64,000 nucleotides of DNA from Geomobilimonas luticola (lineage in GTDB: Bacteria; Desulfobacterota; Desulfuromonadia; Geobacterales; Geobacteraceae): the NCBI RefSeq assembly GCF_018476905.1, contig NZ_JAHCVK010000001.1, positions 186,001-250,000 of the forward strand, written 5' to 3'. The translations under genes and the position numbers were made by a program. Positions 7,509-16,952 of the stretch are shown piece after piece (the stretch's first letter is position 1; every line of letters starts with the position of its first letter). Under the pieces are notes generated by a model. That model was not told where the DNA came from. It was given only the letters and a program-made list of their open reading frames with translations, and did not search any database.

Positions 7509-8927
7509 ATGAAACTCAACACCAAACTGGTGATCATCATGATGTCGCTCCTGGTCATCGCCATTCTGACCCTGTTCGCGATGAACCAGTACAGCCAGAA
7601 CGACCTGGTCCACGAGATCCAGGAAAGTTCCACCGAAGTCTCCAAGGCGATCCAGCTCTCCGTGGAAGACCTGACCTCCGAGGCGGACGACCAGTCGTCG
7701 CGGTTGACGGAATACCTGAAGGGGGCACGGGACAAGGGCATCCACGAGATCAACATCATCGACAACGAAGGGGAGATCATCAACTCTTCCGACCCGGCAA
7801 AGGTCGGGAAAAAACGGGAAATTCGAAAGCTGGAAAAGGGGCTCCGGGCCTCCTCCCTTCGGGGCGTTGCCGGCTCCTCCTCCATGCGCCCCTACGACCT
7901 GGTGGTCCCGGTCATTGTTGGTGACGAACAGCTCGGCTACGTCCAGATCAACCTCCTCCTCGACAACATCAGCACCATCCAGCACGCAAACTTCCTCCGC
8001 CGACTGGTCGCCACCTCTCTGGTCTTCATGCTCGGCATCTTCCTCACCTTTTACCTGGCCCGCCGCTATACACGGCCGATCCACCGGCTGGCGGAGAACG
8101 TCAAACGGGTTTCCGCCGGCGACCTGTCGGTCACCTTTCCGGTGGAGACCCGCGATGAAATCGGCGACCTGGCGGAGAGCTTTAACGAAATGGTGGGAAA
8201 ACTCCGTGAAAGGGAAGCCCTTGAAAAGCGGCTCTACGAGGCGGAACACCTTTCCAAGGTTGGACAGCTGGCATCGGGCATAGCCCACGAGATACGCAAC
8301 CCCCTCAACTACATCAGCCTGGCCATTGACCACCTGAAAAGCGACATTCTGTCCGACTGCTCGGAACAGCGCCGCAAGGAGGCGGAAACCCTTACCGACA
8401 AGATCAAGGAAGAAGTCCGTCGGGCCAACTATATGGTGCTCAACTTCATGAACTACGGCCGCCCCCTCAAGCTCCGCATCACCACCTTCGCCTACCCGCA
8501 CCTGGTAGAAAAGGTGGTGCCGCTCCTGAGGGAAAAGCTCGATGAGCAGAAAATAGCAATCGTCACGGACATGCCCGACGATCTCCCCCCCATGCAGGCG
8601 GATCAGGAATTGCTGCGCAACTGCCTGTTCAATTTCGTCACCAACGCAGGCCAGGCCATGCACGATGGCGGCCGGATCACCCTGGGCGCACGTTACGACG
8701 GAGAGCGAAACGTTTTCCTCCTCACCTGCACCGATCAGGGAAAAGGGATCGCGCCGGAGGAACTGGACAAGATATTCCAGCCCTACTTTACCACGAAAGA
8801 AGCCGGAATCGGCCTCGGACTTGCCATTACCGAGCGGATTGTCAAGGAACATGGCGGGGAGATCACCGTCGCAAGCAGCTTGGGGGAGGGGACCACCTTC
8901 ACCATGGTCCTGCCGCAGAAAGTCTAG
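7509..8927 (+). CDS. Membrane sensor histidine kinase
   Basis: Two-component sensor kinase of 472 residues. TM1 is at about 8-26; a periplasmic sensory segment follows (about 27-165); TM2 is at about 167-187, then a HAMP linker and a HisKA domain with QLASGIAHEIRNPLNY (phospho-accepting His near 260). The HATPase domain has the N box NFVTNAGQAM, TDQGKGI and GIGLGLAITERIV. Ribosome site AAGGA lies seven bases before ATG 7509. It pairs with the sigma-54 regulator downstream. Close to NtrB/HydH-type kinases; divergence from hypA suggests, but does not show, a link to hydrogenase control. Confidence 0.93.
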   Translation: MKLNTKLVIIMMSLLVIAILTLFAMNQYSQNDLVHEIQESSTEVSKAIQLSVEDLTSEADDQSSRLTEYLKGARDKGIHEINIIDNEGEIINSSDPAKVGKKREIRKLEKGLRASSLRGVAGSSSMRPYDLVVPVIVGDEQLGYVQINLLLDNISTIQHANFLRRLVATSLVFMLGIFLTFYLARRYTRPIHRLAENVKRVSAGDLSVTFPVETRDEIGDLAESFNEMVGKLREREALEKRLYEAEHLSKVGQLASGIAHEIRNPLNYISLAIDHLKSDILSDCSEQRRKEAETLTDKIKEEVRRANYMVLNFMNYGRPLKLRITTFAYPHLVEKVVPLLREKLDEQKIAIVTDMPDDLPPMQADQELLRNCLFNFVTNAGQAMHDGGRITLGARYDGERNVFLLTCTDQGKGIAPEELDKIFQPYFTTKEAGIGLGLAITERIVKEHGGEITVASSLGEGTTFTMVLPQKV

Positions 8928-9060
8928 GTAGAGGTAGGGGTAGAGAAAAAACTATCATTTGCTCCTCGAAATTCAACAGAAAACAGGCACGGTAGCGGGT
9001 ACAGGCAGGAAAAAACATGAATCTTCCGTTTTTTCTTTACCTTTACCTCTACCTTTACCT
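8926..9060. repeat. Long inverted repeat, family R7, between kinase and regulator genes
   Basis: Left arm AGGTAGAGGTAGGGGTAGAG plus AAAAAA (8926-8951) and right arm TTTTTT plus CTTTACCTTTACCTCTACCT... (9029-9060) pair, with about 77 bases between. The left arm begins in the TAG stop codon of the kinase; the right arm ends just before the ribosome site of the regulator. It could act as an attenuator between the two genes. Confidence 0.7.
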
Positions 9061-9078
9061 GTCTCCCAAGGAGACACT

Positions 9079-10443
9079 ATGTCGGGCAGCATTCTGGTGG
9101 TGGACGACGAAAAGGGGCAGCGGGAGATCCTCCAGATGATCCTTTCCCGGGAAGGATACCGGGTTACGGCCGTATCCGGGGGAAAAGAGGCCATGGCCAG
9201 GCTGGGCGAAGCAGAATTCGACCTCCTGCTGACCGACCTGAAGATGCAGGGGATGTCTGGCATGGAGCTCATGGAACAGGCTCTGGCCGCCAACCAGCGG
9301 CAGTGCGTGGTTATCATGACCGCCCATGGCACGATCGACTCCGCCGTAGAGGCGATGAAGAAGGGGGCCTTCGACTACCTGGAGAAGCCGATCGAGCGGG
9401 AAGATCTCCTCCTCACCCTGCAGCGGGCCTTCGAGCACATCGGACTCCTCCGGGAAAACCAGGTGCTCCACCGGAAACTGGCCGAAACCATGACGGTCCC
9501 GAACATGATCGGCGAGCACCCGAAGATCAGGGAGGTTTTCCGTATCATCAACAAGATCGCTCCCACTGCATCCACCGTTCTCGTCTACGGCGAATCGGGA
9601 ACCGGCAAGGAACTGGTCGCCCGCGCCATCCACGACGGCAGCCCCCGCAAGGGAAAACCATTCTTCGCCATCAACTGCGCCGCCATTCCCGACACCCTCA
9701 TCGAATCGGAGCTGTTCGGCCATGAAAAAGGCTCCTTTACCGGCGCGGGCAGCCGGGAAATCGGCATCTTCGAAGCGGCCGACGGCGGGACCGTCTTTCT
9801 TGACGAAATTGGCGAGATGGGCACGGGCATGCAGGCAAAGCTGCTCCGCGCCATCCAGGAGAAGGAAATCCGCCGGGTGGGGGGAAAAGCCAACGTCCCG
9901 GTGGATGTGCGGATCATTTCCGCCACCAACAAGGACCTTGAAGTGGAAATCAAGCGGGGACAGTTCCGGGAAGACCTCTTCTACCGTCTCAACGTCATCC
10001 GCATCAGCCTTCCTCCCCTGCGGGAGCGGGGGAGCGATATTGCCGCCCTGGCCGAATTTTTCGTCCGGAAGTACAGTTCCGTCGCGGGTATCCCCCTGAA
10101 GGGAATTGCCAAACCGGCCCTGAAACTCCTCCTCAACTATGGCTGGCCCGGCAACGTCCGCCAGCTTGAATCGGTCATCGAGCGCGGGGTGCTGATGGCG
10201 GAGAGCGATTACATCGAATTGGAAGACCTGCCGGCCGAAATCCGCGAGGATGGCACGCCGGGAGCCCGGCTCCCCTTCGAATTCCCCGCCGAAGGGATAT
10301 CCATCGAGAACCTGGAAAGGGATCTCATCGTCAAGGCGATGGACCGCGCCGGATGGGTCATCAGCAAGGCGGCACCCCTCCTCGGCATGAGCTACAAGAC
10401 GCTCCAGTACCGCCTGGAGAAGTTCGGCATCGAAAAACCGTAG
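9079..10443 (+). CDS. Sigma-54-dependent response regulator (NtrC family)
   Basis: 454 residues. Receiver domain 1-120 with Asp9/Asp10 and phospho-acceptor Asp53 (LLLTDLKM) and the conserved Lys in YLEKPI. The AAA+ domain (about 140-375) has Walker A GESGTGKE, the sigma-54 loop as GSFTGA (family GAFTGA) and Walker B GGTVFLDEIGEM. The C-terminal Fis-type helix-turn-helix is AAPLLGMSYKTLQYRL. ATG 9079 follows AAGGAGACACT; an upstream extension in the same frame lies in the R7 repeat and is rejected. Cognate partner of the kinase at 7509. Targets unknown. Confidence 0.95.
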   Translation: MSGSILVVDDEKGQREILQMILSREGYRVTAVSGGKEAMARLGEAEFDLLLTDLKMQGMSGMELMEQALAANQRQCVVIMTAHGTIDSAVEAMKKGAFDYLEKPIEREDLLLTLQRAFEHIGLLRENQVLHRKLAETMTVPNMIGEHPKIREVFRIINKIAPTASTVLVYGESGTGKELVARAIHDGSPRKGKPFFAINCAAIPDTLIESELFGHEKGSFTGAGSREIGIFEAADGGTVFLDEIGEMGTGMQAKLLRAIQEKEIRRVGGKANVPVDVRIISATNKDLEVEIKRGQFREDLFYRLNVIRISLPPLRERGSDIAALAEFFVRKYSSVAGIPLKGIAKPALKLLLNYGWPGNVRQLESVIERGVLMAESDYIELEDLPAEIREDGTPGARLPFEFPAEGISIENLERDLIVKAMDRAGWVISKAAPLLGMSYKTLQYRLEKFGIEKP

Positions 10444-10459
10444 CCTTCCGATTCTTGTG

Positions 10460-10509
10460 AACGGTGCCCCATCTGGTATCATGGAAGAGCGGTAACCCAT
10501 GGCACCGTT
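10460..10509 (+). other. Dyad upstream of the phosphorylase gene
   Basis: AACGGTGCC (10460-10468) and GGCACCGTT (10501-10509) are perfect inverted copies; a second dyad GGTAAC/GTTACC overlaps the right arm. It lies just after the regulator stop and could be a terminator without a U-run or a regulatory site. Confidence 0.35.
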
Positions 10510-10601
10510 ACCCCGGCAATGTGCAGAGACAGGGCATGCTGCGTCCTTGCAGGCCCCGTACAAATCCCGTTTCGACTTTCGCATAATGAAGGAGTTGTTC
10601 C

Positions 10602-13166
10602 ATGGATTTCACCAAAATGCTCCACCGTTTCACGGTGGTCCCCTCCCTGCCGGATGAACTGGCGGCACTCCACCGTATCGCCTACAACCTCTGCTGGACC
10701 TGGGAGCCCGAGGCGATCGAGCTCTTCAAGCGCCTCGACCAGGAACTCTGGAAAGAGACCCGCCACAACCCGGTGGAAATGCTCGGCATCCTCCAGCAGG
10801 CCACCCTGGAAAACCTCAAGCACGACGACGGATTCATGTCCCACCTGGCAAGGGTTGAAGAGAAAATCAACGACTATCTCTCCGCCAGAACATGGTACGA
10901 GAGGCTGAACAAGGGGAACAAGGGGATACAGTTCGCCTATTTTTCCATGGAATTCGGTATCCACGAATCTCTCCCCATTTACTCCGGCGGTCTCGGCATC
11001 CTGGCAGGCGACCATCTGAAATCGGCCAGCGACCTGGGGATTCCCCTCTGCGGCGTCGGGCTTCTCTACCGGCAGGGGTATTTCCGTCAATACCTGAACA
11101 TCGAGGGGTGGCAGCAGGAATATTATCCGGAGAACGACTTCTACAACCTCCCCCTCCACCAGGAAAGGGACAAAGAGGGGAATCCCGTCAGCTTCGACCT
11201 GGATCTGGCGGGACGGCGGGTCCGGGTTCACATCTGGCGAGTCCAGGTCGGCCGGGTCCCCCTCTACCTTCTCGATACCAATCTGGACGAAAACGCGCCG
11301 GAAGACCGGGAAATCACCACCCGCCTCTACGGCGGCGACCAGGACATGCGCATCCGCCAGGAAATACTCCTTGGCATCGGCGGGGTACGGGCATTGCGCG
11401 CCCTCGGCATCGACCCCCAGGTCTGCCACATGAACGAAGGACACGCCGCGTTCCTCGCCCTGGAGCGGATCCGGCTCATCATGGAAGGACTGAAGCTCAA
11501 ATTCAGCGAAGCGCGGGAAGCGGTCAAGGCGGGCAACGTATTTACCACCCATACGCCGGTAGAAGCGGGAATCGACCACTTCCCGGCCGACCTGCTGGAA
11601 AAGTACCTGGGTCGCTATTACCGGAGCATGGGACTTTCCCGCGACGAATTTCTCGGCCTGGGCCGGCAGAACCCCAAGAATCCCTATGAAAACTTCTGCA
11701 TGGCGGTACTGGCCCTCAAGCTGGCCGACTTCAGCAACGGGGTGAGCGAACTCCATGGCGACGTTTCACGCAAGATGTGGAAAAACATCTGGCCCGAACT
11801 CCCCGAGGAGCAGCTCCCCCTCACCTCCGTTACCAACGGCGTCCACATGAAAACCTGGCTGGCAACGGAAAAGGCCGGGCTTCTCATCCGTTATCTGGGG
11901 ACCCGCTGGCTCGAAGACTCCACCGACCACAACCTGTGGCGCAAGGTGAACCGCATCCCCGATGCCGAGCTGTGGCGGACCCACAATCGCTGCCGCGAAA
12001 AGCTGGTGGATTTCTCCCGTCGGCGGCTCAAGGAGCAACTCACCAAGGTGGGGGCTACGGCCAAGGAGATTGTCGTGGCGGACGAGGTGTTCGACCCGGA
12101 CATCCTCACCATCGGCTTTGCGCGCCGCTTTGCCACCTACAAGCGCGGCACCCTGCTGCTGCGGGACCTGGACCGGCTGGAGCGGCTACTCAACGATCCG
12201 ACCCGTCCGGTACAGATCATCTTCGCCGGCAAGGCCCACCCGGCTGACCACCAGGGGAAGGAACTCATCCGCGAAATTATCCAGCTTTCCCACCAGGAAA
12301 GGTTCCGGCACCGCATCGTCTTCATCGAGGACTACGACATGGCGGTGGCACGCCATCTGGTGCAAGGGGTCGACGTGTGGCTCAATACTCCCCGCCGTCC
12401 CATGGAAGCAAGTGGCACGAGCGGCATGAAGGTTGCCTTCAACGGCGGACTCAACATGAGCATCCTCGACGGCTGGTGGTGCGAAGGATACAAGGGGAAC
12501 AACGGCTGGGCCATCGGCAGTGGCGAGGTCTACGACGACATCGAGTACCAGAACGAAGTGGAAAGCAGGGCCATGTATGACCTCCTGGAAAAGGAGATCG
12601 TGCCCCTCTTTTACGATCGGGGGGTGGATGGCATCCCTCGGGGCTGGACCGCCTGCATGAAGGCATCCCTGCAAACCCTCTGTCCGATATTCTCCACCGA
12701 CCGCATGGTATGCGAGTACACCGAGCGTTTCTATCTGCCCGCCAGAAGGCAGTCCCAGCTTCTTGAAAACGGCGAATTTGCCCTCTCCATCGACCTGGCG
12801 GCCTGGAAGGAGAAAGTGCACCGGCACTGGCACCAGGTAAAGATCAACGAAGTCGAAGCGGACGGGACACAGGAGGTGAGCGTCGGCGACCGCATTCCGG
12901 TCAGCACCACCATCAGCTGCGGCGAAATTCCCATCGAAGAGATGTCCGTTGATGCCTACTTCGGCGTCCTCGATTCCCGCGGCGCCATCGTCGGCGGCGA
13001 ACTCATCCCCCTGGAAACGGTTACCCCCCTCGGGCACGGCAATTACCGGTTAAGCGGCGAGATGGAGTGCCGGTTTTGCGGTCGCCACGGGTTCCTGGTC
13101 CGGGTCATGCCGAAACACCCCACATTCGGATCTGTCTACGAACCGGGGCTCCTGGTCTGGGGATAG
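10602..13166 (+). CDS. glgP: Alpha-glucan (glycogen/maltodextrin) phosphorylase
   Basis: PLP enzyme of GT35 that releases glucose-1-phosphate from alpha-1,4-glucans. 854 residues, the length of the branch with an N-terminal DUF3417 domain (PSLPDELAALHRIAYNLCWT). QFAYFSMEFGIHESLPIYSGG is the conserved core start. The PLP-lysine motif EASGTSGMKVAFNGGLNMS lies near residue 600, with the Schiff-base Lys at about 609. Start ATG 10602 has AAGGAG nine bases upstream. Works in storage-glucan turnover opposite GlgA at the left end of the window. Confidence 0.95.
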   Translation: MDFTKMLHRFTVVPSLPDELAALHRIAYNLCWTWEPEAIELFKRLDQELWKETRHNPVEMLGILQQATLENLKHDDGFMSHLARVEEKINDYLSARTWYERLNKGNKGIQFAYFSMEFGIHESLPIYSGGLGILAGDHLKSASDLGIPLCGVGLLYRQGYFRQYLNIEGWQQEYYPENDFYNLPLHQERDKEGNPVSFDLDLAGRRVRVHIWRVQVGRVPLYLLDTNLDENAPEDREITTRLYGGDQDMRIRQEILLGIGGVRALRALGIDPQVCHMNEGHAAFLALERIRLIMEGLKLKFSEAREAVKAGNVFTTHTPVEAGIDHFPADLLEKYLGRYYRSMGLSRDEFLGLGRQNPKNPYENFCMAVLALKLADFSNGVSELHGDVSRKMWKNIWPELPEEQLPLTSVTNGVHMKTWLATEKAGLLIRYLGTRWLEDSTDHNLWRKVNRIPDAELWRTHNRCREKLVDFSRRRLKEQLTKVGATAKEIVVADEVFDPDILTIGFARRFATYKRGTLLLRDLDRLERLLNDPTRPVQIIFAGKAHPADHQGKELIREIIQLSHQERFRHRIVFIEDYDMAVARHLVQGVDVWLNTPRRPMEASGTSGMKVAFNGGLNMSILDGWWCEGYKGNNGWAIGSGEVYDDIEYQNEVESRAMYDLLEKEIVPLFYDRGVDGIPRGWTACMKASLQTLCPIFSTDRMVCEYTERFYLPARRQSQLLENGEFALSIDLAAWKEKVHRHWHQVKINEVEADGTQEVSVGDRIPVSTTISCGEIPIEEMSVDAYFGVLDSRGAIVGGELIPLETVTPLGHGNYRLSGEMECRFCGRHGFLVRVMPKHPTFGSVYEPGLLVWG

Positions 13167-13183
13167 GCACCGTCAGGTTTTGG

Positions 13184-13212
13184 TTGAACTGAAAGGGGAA
13201 AAGGGGTATCCT
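13184..13212 (+). promoter_or_regulatory. Candidate sigma-70 promoter for the outer-membrane protein gene
   Basis: TTGAAC (13184-13189), 17-base spacer, TATCCT (13207-13212), about 40 bases before the start codon. Confidence 0.4.
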
Positions 13213-13252
13213 TCCTTCGCTTTTTACCCCGTGATATTCGAGAGATGGCTGA

Positions 13253-14503
13253 ATGTGCTGTAACTTCGCGATGCGTATAACCCTGTGCGTGCTGCTCGCG
13301 GGCCTCTCGGCCTGCACCAGCATGGTTCCCCGCAAGGATATCCCCTACCCTCTGAGCAACCGGGAATCCGGCGACCCGGTTAAGGTCGTCAGCATTCCCC
13401 TGCCGATTATCGCTTCGAGTCCCAACGAGGGGGTCACCTCCGGCGCCCTGACCGCATTTCTCATTCACGACAAGCAGGACGAAATAAATACCCTCCTGGC
13501 CCCCCAGGTAAACTACAACCCCAACTTCGGCACCACCGCCACCCTCTACGGAGCGTTCTATCCGACCCCGGAACTGTTCTGGGAATTCAACCTCTCCAAA
13601 TCGACCAAGGTCAACGACGACGTGGAGGTACGGTTCCGCGACACCACCTTTTTCAACAACAAACTGGAACTGAACGGCTTCGCCTTCTACTCAACCGACG
13701 GTTCCGCCCGTTTCTTCGGCTTCCAGTCCAGCAGCCCCAAAGAGGGGGAAACCAATTACGCCGACCAGGAGTTCGGGTTCAACGTGAGCGCCGGATACAA
13801 AATCGGCAAATTCTACCAGCTGGTTTTCGGTGAGCGCCTCAAGGGGGTCAATGTCATGCGGGGGGCAATCCCTTCCCTCCCCTTCATCCGCGACCGTTAC
13901 ACCCCCAACGATGTACCCGGCATCGACGGCTTTACCGCCCATGCCCAGAGGCTCGCTTTTGTCTACAGCACCCTCAACTCCCCCCACATGCCGACCTTCG
14001 GCGGCTACGCAAAAGTTTCGGTAGAAAACAGCCTGAAAGTCCTCGGCAGCACTGCCGACTATCGCCACTACGAGGTGGAGACCAAGGGGTTTGTCCCCCT
14101 CGATGACGCCCGCTACGTCACCGCCTTCCGCCTCGCCTACAACCAGACCCTCGGTTCCAGCGTCCCCTTCCTGGAGCGGAGTATCCTGGGAGGGGAGACC
14201 ACCCTGCGGGGGTACGGCCGCAACCGCTTCATCGACAACAGCTACTTTCTCCTCAACCTGGAGGAAAGAATTCGCCTGTTCCGCTGGGAGGTCTTCGGCG
14301 TCACCGCCGACTGGGAAATGGCCCCGTTCGTCGACCTTGGGTCGGTCATGAAGTCACTCGCCGAATTCAAATCCGGCAGTTTCGAATTCAATCCCGGCCT
14401 CGGTGTCCGGGCGGTTGTCCGCCCCAACCTCATCGGCCGGGTCGATGTGGGATGGGGCAATGACGGGCCGGCGGTCTTCGTCGGGCTCGGCTATCCGTTC
14501 TGA
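13253..14503 (+). CDS. Outer-membrane beta-barrel protein, Omp85/surface-antigen-like
   Basis: 416 residues. After a short signal (hydrophobic CVLLAGLSAC with a possible lipobox LSAC if translation starts at Met7) the protein is rich in alternating, aromatic-ended strands and ends in VGLGYPF, the C-terminal Phe typical of outer-membrane barrels. GGETTLRGYGRNRFIDN resembles the conserved loop-6 region (VRGY/F) of Omp85 proteins. There are no POTRA repeats, so it is a short barrel-only member, similar to proteins annotated as bacterial surface antigen D15. First gene of a rightward run; the methyltransferase follows after 54 bases. Ligand or substrate unknown. Confidence 0.75.
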   Translation: MCCNFAMRITLCVLLAGLSACTSMVPRKDIPYPLSNRESGDPVKVVSIPLPIIASSPNEGVTSGALTAFLIHDKQDEINTLLAPQVNYNPNFGTTATLYGAFYPTPELFWEFNLSKSTKVNDDVEVRFRDTTFFNNKLELNGFAFYSTDGSARFFGFQSSSPKEGETNYADQEFGFNVSAGYKIGKFYQLVFGERLKGVNVMRGAIPSLPFIRDRYTPNDVPGIDGFTAHAQRLAFVYSTLNSPHMPTFGGYAKVSVENSLKVLGSTADYRHYEVETKGFVPLDDARYVTAFRLAYNQTLGSSVPFLERSILGGETTLRGYGRNRFIDNSYFLLNLEERIRLFRWEVFGVTADWEMAPFVDLGSVMKSLAEFKSGSFEFNPGLGVRAVVRPNLIGRVDVGWGNDGPAVFVGLGYPF

Positions 14504-14557
14504 TCGGACAGCGGCGTTCCAATACCCCGCTGGAGCAGACGACACAAGGAGAATGCC

Positions 14558-15562
14558 ATGGGAAACAAGACCTGGACCGTTCCTGACCTGTTGCAGTTCG
14601 CGGGGGGGTACTGGGAGATCTGCACCCTTCACGCCGGGGTGAAGCTGAATATTTTCACCCCCCTGGCCGAGGGAGAGGCAACAGCGCCAATGCTGGCCTC
14701 CCGCCTGCAGCTCGACCCCCGGGGGGTTGCCATGCTCCTGAACGCCCTGGCGGCCATGGGGCTCGTCGAAAAGCGGGGGGAAAGCTACGCCGCCACCCCC
14801 TTCACCGCCGAGTACCTGACGAAATCCTCCCCCGCCTACCTGGGCCATATCGTCATGCACCACCATCACCTCATGGAAAGCTGGACCCACCTTGACAAGG
14901 CAGTGGCCAGCGGCGGTCCGGTACGGGAGCGGGTCTCCCACGCTGCGGACGAAGAGGCCCGGGAGAGCTTCGAGATGGGAATGTTCAACCTGGCCATGCA
15001 GATGGCCCCCCGCATCGTCCCCCGCATCGATCTCACTGGCCGCCGGCGACTCCTCGACCTGGGTGGGGGCCCCGGCACCTACGCCATCCATTTCTGCCTC
15101 CAGAACCCGGATATCACGGCAGTGGTAGTCGACCTCCCCACCACCCGCCCCTTCGCGGAAAAAACCATTGCCCGCTTCGGCCTGTCCGACCGGATAACCT
15201 TTGCCGACGGTGACTTCATCGCCCGGGAAATCGAAGGGCGCTACGACGTCGCCTGGCTCTCCCACATCCTCCACGGCGAAGGTCCTGAGGGATGTGCGGT
15301 AATGCTCGGAAGAGCCGTGGCCGCCCTGGAGCCGGGGGGGCTTCTCCTGGTACAGGAATTCATCCTGGACGACACCCGTGCCGCTCCGCTCTTCCCCGCC
15401 CTTTTCTCCCTCAACATGCTCGTGGGGACCCCCCATGGGCAGTCCTATTCCGAGGGGGAACTGAAGGCGATGCTGACCGCCGCTGGCCTCGCGGATGTGC
15501 GGCGTATTCCCCTTGAGCTTCCCAACGGTGCCGGAGTCATGGCCGGAACGGTGCGGGGTTAG
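14558..15562 (+). CDS. SAM-dependent O-methyltransferase-like protein (dimerisation plus methyltransferase domain)
   Basis: 334 residues. N-terminal winged-helix dimerisation domain (about 10-90) followed by a Rossmann-type methyltransferase domain with motif I LLDLGGGPGTYA near residue 166, the acidic strand end VVVDLPTT, and EPGGLLLVQEFILDD. This is the architecture of plant/actinobacterial O-methyltransferase family 2 and of several tetrapyrrole and quinone methyltransferases; the substrate cannot be told. SD AGGAGAATGCC precedes ATG 14558. Followed after eight bases by the GDSL gene. Confidence 0.85.
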   Translation: MGNKTWTVPDLLQFAGGYWEICTLHAGVKLNIFTPLAEGEATAPMLASRLQLDPRGVAMLLNALAAMGLVEKRGESYAATPFTAEYLTKSSPAYLGHIVMHHHHLMESWTHLDKAVASGGPVRERVSHAADEEARESFEMGMFNLAMQMAPRIVPRIDLTGRRRLLDLGGGPGTYAIHFCLQNPDITAVVVDLPTTRPFAEKTIARFGLSDRITFADGDFIAREIEGRYDVAWLSHILHGEGPEGCAVMLGRAVAALEPGGLLLVQEFILDDTRAAPLFPALFSLNMLVGTPHGQSYSEGELKAMLTAAGLADVRRIPLELPNGAGVMAGTVRG

Positions 15563-15570
15563 GGGGAACG

Positions 15571-16170
15571 ATGCGCATTCTTGCCGCCCTTGTGGTTCTG
15601 GTCTTCCTGGCCGGCTGCCCTTCCCGCCCCAAGGTTCCCCCCATCCCGCCAGGCGGGGTGGTGCTCGCCTTCGGAGACAGCATCACCCACGGCACCGGAG
15701 CCACGCCGGAAGAAAGCTATCCGACGGTTCTGGCCCGGGAAATAGGCTTCCGGGTAGTGAACGCCGGGGTGCCGGGAGAGGTTACCGCCGAGGGTCTGGC
15801 CAGGCTTCCCGAGGTGCTCGACCGGGAGAGGCCGGCACTCATGATTCTCTGCCTCGGCGGGAACGACATCATCCGCCACCTGGACAGCCGGCAGACGGCC
15901 GGCAATCTGCGCGCCATGATCCGGATGGCACGGGAACGGGGGGTCTCCGTGATCCTCGTCGGGGTACCCTCCTTCGGTCTTTCCATGGACCCGCCTCCTT
16001 ACTACGGCGAGATTGCCGGTGAGTTCGGCATCCCCTACGACGGCAAATCCCTTCCCCGCATACTGGGAACCCGTTCCCTCAAGGCAGACACTATCCATCC
16101 CAATGGCACCGGCTACCGGCAGCTGGCCATGGCCCTGACCCGGCTTCTCCACAAAAGCGGCGCATTCTGA
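15571..16170 (+). CDS. SGNH/GDSL hydrolase lipoprotein (TesA-like arylesterase)
   Basis: 199 residues. Lipoprotein signal with lipobox LAGC (Cys16). Catalytic blocks: FGDSITHG (Ser37), NAGVPGE (block II Gly), GGNDIIR (block III Asn), DTIHPNGTGY (block V Asp and His). Similar to E. coli TesA, a thioesterase/lysophospholipase, but membrane-anchored. Its stop shares one base with the start of the thioesterase gene (TGATG), so the two are coupled. Confidence 0.88.
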   Translation: MRILAALVVLVFLAGCPSRPKVPPIPPGGVVLAFGDSITHGTGATPEESYPTVLAREIGFRVVNAGVPGEVTAEGLARLPEVLDRERPALMILCLGGNDIIRHLDSRQTAGNLRAMIRMARERGVSVILVGVPSFGLSMDPPPYYGEIAGEFGIPYDGKSLPRILGTRSLKADTIHPNGTGYRQLAMALTRLLHKSGAF

Positions 16171-16949
16171 TGAACGATCCTGCCGACCTCATCTACGAGA
16201 AACAGTTCCGGGTCCGCACCTACGAAGTCGACCTGGCGCGAAAGCTCCGCCCGACGGCGCTTCTCAATTACCTGCAGGACGCGGCGGGGGATCATGCCCG
16301 CCAGTTGGGTGTCGCGGTTGGCGATCTCATGCGCCACAACCTTACCTGGGTCCTCTCCCGCTACCATCTGCGGTTGGTTGGTGATGCGGGGACCGGAGCA
16401 GTGGTCCGTATCCGGACCTGGCCCTCCAGCAGGGAGGGTCTTTTTTCCTGCCGCGAGTTCGAAGTGATGGGAGCCGACGGCACGCCGCTGGCGCTGGCTA
16501 CCAGCTCCTGGGCGGTGGTTGACCTGGCGACCCGAAAGCCGGTGCGTCTCGCCGACCATCTTCCCGATTATCCCCTCCTGCCACGGCGGGTCATGGACGA
16601 CGATTTCGGGCCGCTCCCCCGGCTGAAGGATACGGTGAGCGAGATGACGTTCCGGGTGCGGAGATCCGACCTCGACCTGAACCGCCACGTGAATAACGTG
16701 GTCTATGCCGAGTGGGCGCTGGAGACCGTCCCTCCCCAGGTGGCAGACGGGGGGTTCCGTCTGGCGGAGCTGGAGATTGCCTTCCGGGCGGAGGCGCTTT
16801 ACGGCGACTGGGTCATGTCCCGTTGCGCCCCGGTGGGAGAGGAGACATCTCCCCGTTTCGTTCACCAGCTGGTGAACGAGCAGGACGGCCGGGAACTGAC
16901 ACGGCTCGTCAGCCGCTGGCACCCTGCCATCGCCGACCAGGATACGTGA
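16170..16949 (+). CDS. Acyl-ACP thioesterase (FatA/FatB type)
   Basis: 259 residues with two hot-dog domains. The N-terminal half has the typical acyl-ACP thioesterase opening YEKQFRVRTYEVD and LLNYLQDAAGDHA; the C-terminal half has DLDLNRHVNNVVYAEWALE, the conserved catalytic segment with the Asn/His pair. Releases free fatty acids from acyl carrier protein in the cytoplasm. Coupled to the GDSL hydrolase upstream; MtfA-like gene starts three bases after its stop. Confidence 0.88.
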   Translation: MNDPADLIYEKQFRVRTYEVDLARKLRPTALLNYLQDAAGDHARQLGVAVGDLMRHNLTWVLSRYHLRLVGDAGTGAVVRIRTWPSSREGLFSCREFEVMGADGTPLALATSSWAVVDLATRKPVRLADHLPDYPLLPRRVMDDDFGPLPRLKDTVSEMTFRVRRSDLDLNRHVNNVVYAEWALETVPPQVADGGFRLAELEIAFRAEALYGDWVMSRCAPVGEETSPRFVHQLVNEQDGRELTRLVSRWHPAIADQDT

Positions 16950-16952
16950 CCC

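Noticed and set aside
7287-8852. 521-codon minus-strand frame over the histidine kinase
   Set aside because: The plus strand encodes a complete HAMP-HisKA-HATPase kinase.
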